Positions 15,787 to 21,208 of a stretch of DNA of 21,208 nt are shown here, one piece after another (positions within the stretch are counted from its first letter, which is position 1; every line of letters begins with the position of its first letter). The stretch spans positions 1 through 21,208 of the forward strand of contig NZ_CALART010000036.1 of NCBI RefSeq assembly GCF_937888285.1, in the 5' to 3' direction. The notes beneath the pieces were generated by a model that did not search any database, had not been told where the DNA came from, and saw only the letters and a program-made list of their open reading frames with translations. Made by a program: the position numbers and the translations under genes. Origin of the DNA: an uncultured Aquimonas sp. (GTDB lineage Bacteria > Pseudomonadota > Gammaproteobacteria > Xanthomonadales > Xanthomonadaceae).

Positions 15787-18258
15787 ATGAGCATCCTGCT
15801 GCCCTTCCTCGCCCTGCTGGTCGCCGGCCTCGCCGCGGCCTACTTCCGAACCAACCTCAAGACCTGGGCCGCGCTCAGCGTGGCTGCCCTGGTGGCTGCC
15901 GTGCTGCTGCAGGCGAGTGTGGTCGCCACGGTCATCGCCGGCCTGCTGTTCGCCGCGATCGGCGTGCCGCTGCTGCACACGCCGACCCGCCGCCACAAGA
16001 TCACCGCCTCCCTGCTGAAGATCTACACCCGCATGCTGCCGCAGCTCTCGGACACCGAGAAGACGGCGCTGGAAGCCGGCACGGTGGGCTGGGAAGGCGA
16101 GCTGTTCTCGGGCCTGCCGAAGTGGAAGCAGCTGCTGGCCCAGCCCAAGCCGGAACTCACCGCCGAGGAGCAGGCCTTCCTCAACGGCCCCTGCGAAGAG
16201 GTGTGCCGGATGACCAACGACTGGGAGGTCAGCCACGAGCGCGCTGACCTGCCGCCGCAGGTCTGGGACTACCTCAAGAAGCACAAGTTTTTCGGAATGA
16301 TCATCCCGCGCGAATACGGCGGCCTCGGCTTCTCGGCCTTGGCGCATTCGCGTGTGCTGCAGAAGCTGAACTCGGCTTCGGCCACGCTGGGCTCGACGGT
16401 CGCCGTGCCAAACTCGCTGGGCCCCGCCGAACTCCTGCTGCACTACGGCACCGACGAACAGAAGAACCACTACTTGCCGCGCCTGGCCGACGGCCGCGAG
16501 ATTCCCTGCTTCGCGCTGACCGGGCCGTCGGCCGGTTCTGACGCGACCTCGCTGCCCGACTACGGCATCGTCTGCGAAGGCGAGTGGGAAGGCGCCAAGG
16601 TCGTCGGCGTGCGGCTCACCTTCGACAAGCGCTACATCACCCTGGCCCCGGTCGCGAGCGTCGTGGGCCTCGCTTTCCGTCTGCACGATCCCGATGGCCT
16701 GCTGGGCGACGAGAAGGATCGCGGCATCACGCTCGCGCTGATCCCACGCAACACGCCAGGCATGGAAATCGGCCGCCGCCACTTCCCGCTGAACGTGCCC
16801 TTCCAGAACGGCCCTGTCCGCGGCAAGGACGTGTTCCTGCCGCTGTCGGCACTGATCGGCGGCGAGAAGATGATCGGCGAAGGCTGGCGCATGCTGGTTG
16901 AATGCCTGTCGGTGGGCCGCGCGATCTCGCTGCCCTCGGCCGGCACCGCCGGCGTCAAGATGGGAGCGCTCGTCACCGGCGCCTATGCGCGCATCCGCAA
17001 GCAGTTCGGCCTGCCGATCGGTCGCTTCGAGGGCGTTGAAGAAGCCCTGGCACGCATTGCCGGCCGCGCGTATGCGATCAGCGCCCTGTCCGAATCCACC
17101 GCCGCCGCCGTGGACCGCGGCGAGAAGCCCTCGGTGCCGTCGGCGATCGCCAAGTACCACGCCACCGAGACCTATCGCGAAGTCATCAAGGACGCGATGG
17201 ACGTGCACGGCGGCAAGGGGATCATCCTCGGGCCGCGCAACTACCTGGGCCGCGCCTGGCAGGGCTCGCCGATCTCGATCACCGTCGAGGGCGCCAACAT
17301 CCTCACCCGCAGCATGATGATCTTCGGACAGGGCGCGATCCGCTGCCATCCCTGGGTGCTGAAGGAAATGCAGGCTGCCCAGCATCCGGATCCGGCGACC
17401 CGGCTGAAGGATTTCGACCGCACCCTGTTCGGCCATATCGGCTTCGCGATCTCCAACGCGGCGCGCAGCCTGATCCTTGGCCTGACCGGCGCGCGCATCG
17501 GCCTGGTGCCGGGTGACGCCTACACGCGCCGGTTCTATCGCCGCATGAACCGCTACTCGGCCAACCTGGCGCTGGTGGCCGACACCTCGATGCTCACCCT
17601 GGGCGGCAAGCTCAAGTTCAAGGAAAGCCTGTCGGGCCGCCTGGGCGACGTGCTCAGCCTGCTCTACATCGGCTCGGCGATCCTGAAGCGCTATGAGGAC
17701 AACGGCCAGCCCGCTGGCGACCAGCCCCTGCTGGCCTGGGCGATGTTCGACATCAACCACCGCATCGAGCTCGCCCTTTCGGCGGCGTTGCGCAACTTCC
17801 CGATCCGTCCGGTCGGCTGGGCGCTGTGGCTGCTGGTCTTCCCCTGGGGCCGCCGCGCGCAGGCGCCGTCGGATCGCCTCGGCCACCGCGCCGCTGCCCT
17901 GCTGATGACCCCGTCCGATACCCGCGACCGCCTGTGCGAGGGCGTGTTCATCACGCCCTGCGAGAACAACCCGGCGGGTCGCGTCAATGCCGCCCTGCCG
18001 CGCGTGATCGCCGCCGAGCCGGTCGAGCGCAAGCTGGTCAAGGCGATCAAGGCCGGCGAAATCAGTGCGCTGGACGCCGACGAGCAGCTCAACGAGGCGC
18101 GCCTGAAGGGTGTGCTCAGTGCGGAGGAGGTCAATCTGCTGCGCGAGGTCCGGGTGCTGATCGAGGACGTGATCGGCGTCGACGACTTCGATCCGGCCGA
18201 TCTCGAATCCGCGGCGATGGCGCGACGTCGCGCCAAGGGGCTGGACCAGGCGGCCTGA
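15787..18258 (+). CDS. fadE: Acyl-CoA dehydrogenase FadE
   Basis: An 823-residue long-type acyl-CoA dehydrogenase, close to the 814 of E. coli FadE, catalysing the first oxidation of fatty acyl-CoA with FAD. The N-terminus has two or three hydrophobic segments (3-20 and 27-62), so it is membrane-anchored. The dehydrogenase core covers about 120-530, with CFALTGPSAGSDATS (241-255), MDVHGGKGI (471-479) and VEGANILTR (500-508). The C-terminal DUF1974 region (about 530-800) includes DINHRIELALSAAL and LCEGVFITPCENNP. The ATG at 15787 is chosen because CGGAG (15775-15779) lies 7 bases upstream and it puts the hydrophobic segment at the N-terminus. Divergent tetR and a strong downstream terminator make it a single-gene unit. 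Confidence 0.96.
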   Translation: MSILLPFLALLVAGLAAAYFRTNLKTWAALSVAALVAAVLLQASVVATVIAGLLFAAIGVPLLHTPTRRHKITASLLKIYTRMLPQLSDTEKTALEAGTVGWEGELFSGLPKWKQLLAQPKPELTAEEQAFLNGPCEEVCRMTNDWEVSHERADLPPQVWDYLKKHKFFGMIIPREYGGLGFSALAHSRVLQKLNSASATLGSTVAVPNSLGPAELLLHYGTDEQKNHYLPRLADGREIPCFALTGPSAGSDATSLPDYGIVCEGEWEGAKVVGVRLTFDKRYITLAPVASVVGLAFRLHDPDGLLGDEKDRGITLALIPRNTPGMEIGRRHFPLNVPFQNGPVRGKDVFLPLSALIGGEKMIGEGWRMLVECLSVGRAISLPSAGTAGVKMGALVTGAYARIRKQFGLPIGRFEGVEEALARIAGRAYAISALSESTAAAVDRGEKPSVPSAIAKYHATETYREVIKDAMDVHGGKGIILGPRNYLGRAWQGSPISITVEGANILTRSMMIFGQGAIRCHPWVLKEMQAAQHPDPATRLKDFDRTLFGHIGFAISNAARSLILGLTGARIGLVPGDAYTRRFYRRMNRYSANLALVADTSMLTLGGKLKFKESLSGRLGDVLSLLYIGSAILKRYEDNGQPAGDQPLLAWAMFDINHRIELALSAALRNFPIRPVGWALWLLVFPWGRRAQAPSDRLGHRAAALLMTPSDTRDRLCEGVFITPCENNPAGRVNAALPRVIAAEPVERKLVKAIKAGEISALDADEQLNEARLKGVLSAEEVNLLREVRVLIEDVIGVDDFDPADLESAAMARRRAKGLDQAA

Positions 18259-18283
18259 GTCCAAGCCGTTCAAGCAGCAACCC

Positions 18284-18310
18284 ACAGCCCCCGCCCCGAG
18301 CGGGGGCTGT
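18284..18310 (+). terminator. Intrinsic terminator of fadE
   Basis: A perfect 11-bp GC-rich stem (ACAGCCCCCGC and its complement) closes a 5-base loop CCCGA, 26 bases after the fadE stop. Only a short TTT follows at 18314-18316, so termination is likely but not textbook. Confidence 0.75.
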
Positions 18311-18418
18311 GCGTTTGGCCGGTCGCGGATGAAAGCGCCGGCGTAAACAAACATCAAGTCGACACCGGCTTACCGGGGGTTTAACGCCGCGGGTGGTCTC
18401 CTATGAGCCGGTCATGCG

Positions 18419-18424
18419 CAAGGA
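18419..18424 (+). promoter_or_regulatory. Shine-Dalgarno of the cupin gene
   Basis: AAGGAG, 7 bases before the ATG at 18432, picks that start over in-frame starts at 18393 and 18414. A TCGACA at 18359-18364 resembles a -35, but no matching -10 is convincing. Confidence 0.7.
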
Positions 18425-18431
18425 GCGCTCC

Positions 18432-19016
18432 ATGGCACGCACACCGCGACTGGTTTCCCTGCTGCGTTCGGTGCTGGAAGACGGCATCCGCGGTCCCAAG
18501 CCCGATCTGGCCTGGCTGGCCCGCGAGCTTGGCGCCTTGGTGCATCTCGGGTCGGACGGCCGCTACGAGCAGCAGCTGAACGGCCTGCGCGGCCGCGCCA
18601 AACGGGGCTTCACCCGCCTGCTGATCCTCGACTCCAAGCGCCCGGCCTTCAGCGCCACCCTCCTGATTTGGCCGCCTGGCCACGTCACGCCAGTCAATTC
18701 GATGAGCGGTGACTACGGCATGGAGCTCGTCCTGCAGGGTTCGCTGGAGGTACAGGAATACGCCATCGGCGGCGACGGCGAGCCGCCCAGCCAGCGCAAG
18801 ATCACCTGGCTGGGCGAAAGCGATGCGCTGTGGTTCGAGCGCAGCGAGAACCTGGCCCACCGCTGTCGCAATCTCAGCAGCCAGAACTGGGCGATCACCC
18901 TGCATCTGCACGGGGGCGCCCTGCCCCGCTATCGGCTGTTCGAGCGCACCGAAGGCGAGAAGCGCTGGCGCGTGCGGCCACGGATCGCGCGGGTGCATGG
19001 GCGGGTGATGGTGTAG
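18432..19016 (+). CDS. Cysteine dioxygenase-like cupin with altered metal site
   Basis: A 194-residue cupin resembling the cysteine/thiol dioxygenase family, which oxidises thiols with a mononuclear iron held by three histidines. The resemblance is in LLIWPPGHVTPV (77-88), the GMELVLQGSLEVQEY strand pair (96-110) and LAHRCRNLSSQNWAITLHLH (141-160). In active members the first motif continues as HxH (TPVHDH or similar). Here it reads NSM (89-91), so two of the three expected iron ligands are missing, while His143, at the third position, remains. It may be catalytically dead, bind another metal through other residues, or have a binding role. It is convergent with trpE and separated from fadE by that gene's terminator. 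A GTAG-headed hairpin overlaps its stop codon. Confidence 0.7.
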   Translation: MARTPRLVSLLRSVLEDGIRGPKPDLAWLARELGALVHLGSDGRYEQQLNGLRGRAKRGFTRLLILDSKRPAFSATLLIWPPGHVTPVNSMSGDYGMELVLQGSLEVQEYAIGGDGEPPSQRKITWLGESDALWFERSENLAHRCRNLSSQNWAITLHLHGGALPRYRLFERTEGEKRWRVRPRIARVHGRVMV

Positions 19017-19034
19017 GCGCGCCTGCGGCGCGCC
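19013..19034 (+). repeat. GTAG-headed hairpin overlapping the cupin stop codon
   Basis: GTAG (19013-19016, including the TAG stop) is followed by GGCGCGCC/GGCGCGCC around TGC (19016-19034; the first G is shared). The layout matches the REP-like arms at 19116-19208: head, about 8-bp stem, TGC loop. It may also serve as the 3' end of the cupin message. Confidence 0.5.
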
Positions 19035-19115
19035 GGGCAGCATCGCCCGCGTGAAAGTTCGCGGTGAGCCGTGCACTGGAACAACCGGGCTGCTTTGGAC
19101 AATGGCTTCGGCCTT

Positions 19116-19208
19116 GGTGCGCCACAGGCGCACCCTACGAGTCTTGGGACACGTTGCGCACATCAACGCCCCAAGCATCATGCGCGTAGGGTGCGCCTGC
19201 GACGCACC
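19116..19208. repeat. Inverted pair of REP-like GTAG palindromes
   Basis: Two 24-bp arms (19116-19139 and 19185-19208) are inverted copies with two mismatches. Each arm is itself a hairpin: GTAG head, then GGTGCGCC paired with GGCGCACC (one mismatch in the right arm) around a 3-base loop. The GTAG heads face inward. The 45-base middle adds CTTGGG/CCCAAG (19143-19148, 19170-19175) and CGTTG/CAACG pairings. It lies between the convergent cupin and trpE genes. REP elements with GTAG heads are known from Stenotrophomonas and other gammaproteobacteria and are mobilised by RAYT-type transposases; none is present here. Confidence 0.75.
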
Positions 19209-19296
19209 GCGACGCTCAAGGACCCACGCCCGTCGACGCGTGACATACCGACTACTTCGCATGTCGCGTGTTCGCAGCGCCCCCCAACGTGCGGCG

Positions 19297-20772
19297 CTAC
19301 AGCCCTCCCGCCGCCCGCGCCACCGCGCGGAACAGGGCGCGCCCTTTGTTGAGCGTCTCCTCCCACTCCTTCTCCGGATCGGAGTCGAAGACGATGCCGG
19401 CGCCGGCCTGCACGTGCAGGCGACCGTCCTGGATCACCGCGGTGCGGATGGCGATTGCGGTGTCGGCATCGCCATGCCAGCCGAGGTAGCCCACGGCGCC
19501 CGAATAGATGTTGCGCTTGACCGGCTCCAACTCCTGGATGACCTCCAGCGCGCGGATCTTGGGAGCGCCGCTGACCGTGCCGGCCGGGAAGGTCGCACGC
19601 AGCACGTCGCCGAAATCCAGACCGTCGGCCAGATCGCCCTCGACCTGGCTGACGATGTGCATCACGTGCGAATAGCGCTCGATGATGAACTGGTCGGGCA
19701 GGCTGACGCTGCCGGTCCTGGCGACGCGGCCGACATCGTTGCGGCCAAGATCGATCAGCATCAGATGCTCGGCGCGCTCCTTGGGGTCGGCCAGCAGGTC
19801 GGCTTCCAGCGCCGCGTCTTGTTCAGGCGTGGCGCCACGCGGGCGGGTGCCAGCGATCGGGCGCAAGGTGATGCGGCCCTGCTCCAGACGCACCAGGATC
19901 TCCGGCGAGGAGCCGACGATCTGGGTACCGCCGAGATCGAGGAAGTACATGTAGGGCGAAGGGTTCAGCGCGCGCAGCGCGCGGTACACATCCACCGGCC
20001 GTGCCTTGAACGGGATCGACATGCGCTGCGACAGCACTACCTGGAAGATGTCGCCGGCGCGGATGTAGTCCTTGCAGCGGTCAACCGCGGCGAGAAAGCC
20101 CTCCTTGGTGAAGCCGCTGACGAAGTCGGACTCCGACACCGTCGACGGATCCAGCACTTCCGGATAGCTCGGCGCGCCCATGCGCAGGCGATGGGTGAGT
20201 GCATCCAGCCGGCGCACACCACGCGCATAGGCCTGCGGCTCGGCGGTATCGACGTGCACGACCAGGAAGAGCTTGCCGTGCAGGTTGTCGAAGACCGCGA
20301 CTTCCTCGCTCAGCATCAGCAGCGCATCCGGCGTACCCAGCATGTCGGGCGTGTCGGAGGCCGCGAAGCGCGGCTCGATCCAGGCGATCGTCTCGAAACC
20401 GAAGTAACCGACCAGGCCGCCGGTGAAGGCCGGCAGGCCCGCGAGCTTCGGCACTTTGAACGAGGCGCGCAGGGCTTCGATCTCGGCCAGCGGATCGGAC
20501 AGCTCGCGGGTCTCGACCACCGCCCCGCAGTCCTCGACGCTGAGCGTATTGCCGCGCAGGCTGAAGACGCGCCGCGCCGGCAGGCCGATGATCGAATAGC
20601 GCGCCCAGTTCTCGCCGCCCTGCACCGACTCGAACAGGTAGGAGTACGGCCCATCGGCCAGCTTCAGGTAGACCGACAGCGGCGTGTCGAGATCGGACAG
20701 CAGCTCGCGCACCAGCGGGATGCGGTTGTAGCCCTGGGCGGCGAGCGAATCGAATTCGGCGGCGGTGATCAC
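19297..20772 (-). CDS. trpE: Anthranilate synthase component I TrpE
   Basis: A 491-residue chorismate-using subunit of anthranilate synthase, the first step of tryptophan synthesis; it works with a TrpG glutaminase that is not in this window. The N-terminal tryptophan feedback pocket shows as YLFESVQGG (45-53), the equivalent of the LLES motif. The catalytic half has GSSPEILVRL (287-296), PIAGTRPRG (305-313), HLMLIDLGRNDVGRV (336-350), FPAGTVSGAPKIRA (395-408) and QAGAGIVFDSDPE (455-467). The start is taken as GTG at 20772, which matches the family N-terminus (ITAAEFDSLAAQGYNRIPLVRE). No in-frame ATG lies near, and there is no strong Shine-Dalgarno. Longer in-frame starts run into repeat DNA and are rejected. 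No trpG, trpD or trpC is adjacent. Confidence 0.95.
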   Translation of the reverse strand: MITAAEFDSLAAQGYNRIPLVRELLSDLDTPLSVYLKLADGPYSYLFESVQGGENWARYSIIGLPARRVFSLRGNTLSVEDCGAVVETRELSDPLAEIEALRASFKVPKLAGLPAFTGGLVGYFGFETIAWIEPRFAASDTPDMLGTPDALLMLSEEVAVFDNLHGKLFLVVHVDTAEPQAYARGVRRLDALTHRLRMGAPSYPEVLDPSTVSESDFVSGFTKEGFLAAVDRCKDYIRAGDIFQVVLSQRMSIPFKARPVDVYRALRALNPSPYMYFLDLGGTQIVGSSPEILVRLEQGRITLRPIAGTRPRGATPEQDAALEADLLADPKERAEHLMLIDLGRNDVGRVARTGSVSLPDQFIIERYSHVMHIVSQVEGDLADGLDFGDVLRATFPAGTVSGAPKIRALEVIQELEPVKRNIYSGAVGYLGWHGDADTAIAIRTAVIQDGRLHVQAGAGIVFDSDPEKEWEETLNKGRALFRAVARAAGGL

Positions 20773-20923
20773 GTGTGCGTGGACTTGCAGCTTGGAGGCC
20801 GCGGAGTATGCCAGCGCCGTTCCGGGCGCACGGTGCAGGCGCAGGGACGGGGCGCAAATCGACTTGACGCGAGCCCGAGACCATCGGGCTCTGCAAAGGG
20901 TCTCCCTGGCCCAACCGCTCCGC
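20773..20923 (-). promoter_or_regulatory. trpE leader region
   Basis: No gene is seen. A perfect 8-bp inverted repeat (GAGCCCGA 20871-20878, TCGGGCTC 20884-20891, loop of 5) lies about 100 bases before the trpE start. It has no T-run and no competing alternative stem that I can see, so attenuation is not supported. A clear promoter could not be identified. Confidence 0.3.
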
Positions 20924-21062
20924 ATAGGGTGGGCCCTGGCCCACCATGGCCTGCAGGCTCGCCAAGCCTGTTGATGTTGATCGATGCAACGCCACGCCAC
21001 GCCTGCGGCGGAGCACTACCGAGGCGAGAGTCTCGCCCATGGTGGGCCAGGGCCCACCCTAT
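20924..21062. repeat. Perfect 26-bp inverted repeat, REP-like pair
   Basis: Arms at 20924-20949 and 21037-21062 are perfect inverted copies, separated by 87 bp. Each arm is also a hairpin: ATAG head, then GGTGGGCC paired with GGCCCACC, then ATGG. The heads face outward, the opposite of the pair at 19116-19208. The spacer holds an extra palindrome, GGCGAGA-G-TCTCGCC, just before the right arm. It lies upstream of trpE. The overall form is that of a BIME or small MITE-like element. Confidence 0.75.
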
Positions 21063-21066
21063 CAAG

Positions 21067-21102
21067 CGGCGCGTTTGCGCGGCATGCCGCGCAAACGCGC
21101 CG
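21067..21102. repeat. 36-bp perfect palindrome
   Basis: A 36-bp perfect palindrome with no spacer, centred on GCATGC at 21082-21087 (outer ends CGGCGCG and CGCGCCG). It begins 5 bases after the REP-like pair. A second, 3-4 bp shorter version (left arm lacking TTT) lies at 21146-21181. Confidence 0.8.
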
Positions 21103-21208
21103 TCTGCCTTCGGCCCCGGCCCTCGCGCACAGCGCTCGGGCGTTCGACGGCGCGCGCGGCATGCCGCGCAAACGCGCCGTCTGCCTTCGGCCCCGGCCCT
21201 CGCGCACA
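21077..21208. repeat. 77-bp-period tandem repeat cut by the window edge
   Basis: A 55-bp block at 21077-21131 recurs without a mismatch at 21154-21208, where the window ends. The period is 77 bp, with 22 bases between copies. Each copy holds half or more of the GCATGC-centred palindrome followed by CGTCTGCCTTCGGCCCCGG and CCTCGCGCACA. The array may continue beyond the window. Short ORFs across it simply repeat one Arg-rich peptide, so I treat it as non-coding. Confidence 0.8.

Noticed and set aside
15505..18357. 950-codon minus-strand ORF opposite fadE
   Set aside because: fadE is unambiguous on the plus strand. The antisense product is repetitive, His/Gln/Arg/Ala-rich, and runs through the tetR-fadE operator region.
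19116..19208. Intrinsic terminator for trpE or the cupin gene
   Set aside because: The structure could end transcription, but no T-run follows on either strand, and the GTAG-headed, internally palindromic arms fit a REP-like pair better.
20772..21000. Tryptophan leader peptide or attenuator for trpE
   Set aside because: The Trp codons are scattered rather than clustered, they coincide with the REP-like arm, and no mutually exclusive stem plus T-run is present.
21016..21207. 63-codon minus-strand ORF across the tandem repeat
   Set aside because: It consists of the same Arg-rich peptide encoded twice by the repeat units and then a translation of the REP-like arm; no sign of a real protein.
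21077..21208. CRISPR array
   Set aside because: Only two copies are visible, the 55-bp unit is too long, the 22-base spacing is too short for a typical spacer, and there are no cas genes.

Overview
This 21.2-kb window is a GC-rich, densely packed stretch of bacterial chromosome. The gene content points to a gammaproteobacterium of the Xanthomonadales/Lysobacterales type: an adjacent rubredoxin, thiE and hemL, a ThiE with GASCY and SPTK motifs, GTP-type PEP carboxykinase alongside PEP carboxylase, a long membrane-anchored FadE, and GTAG-headed REP-like palindromes. This placement is inference; no rRNA or other marker gene is present. I found no tRNA, rRNA, CRISPR array, prophage, transposase or plasmid gene. 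Almost everything is core metabolism.

Layout. 134-2824: a DUF192 lipoprotein, a rubredoxin (minus), then thiE and hemL on the plus strand overlapping by 26 bp. 2872-5349: a class III aminotransferase (argD-like, minus) divergent from a cystathionine gamma-synthase-family PLP enzyme. 5358-8111: PEP carboxylase (minus). 8361-11309: a 982-residue soluble GAF-GAF-GGDEF-EAL protein (minus). 11746-12714: an exported protein of unknown function. 12852-14612: GTP-dependent PEP carboxykinase (minus). 14920-18258: a TetR regulator divergent from fadE. 18432-19016: a cysteine-dioxygenase-like cupin whose usual metal-ligand HxH is replaced. 19297-20772: trpE (minus, GTG start). The right end, 20924-21208, is non-coding and repeat-rich.

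How the genes fit together. PEP carboxylase (filling oxaloacetate), PEP carboxykinase (draining it for gluconeogenesis) and FadE (first step of beta-oxidation) all act around the switch between sugar and fatty-acid growth. They are separate transcription units with their own upstream regions. The tetR-fadE intergenic region carries the clearest regulatory signal: a 24-bp near-palindrome whose right half overlaps the -35 of a good fadE promoter, plus a third half-site. thiE-hemL, the PLP enzymes and trpE are housekeeping biosynthesis (thiamine, heme, arginine, sulfur amino acids, tryptophan).

I see no convincing new multi-gene system. The most interesting items are the tetR-fadE operator architecture, the degenerate cupin, the REP-like pairs flanking trpE, the 77-bp tandem repeat with a 36-bp perfect palindrome at the right edge, and the unrecognised exported protein. 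Very long antisense ORFs (over 900 codons) lie opposite the large genes and are read here as high-GC artefacts.
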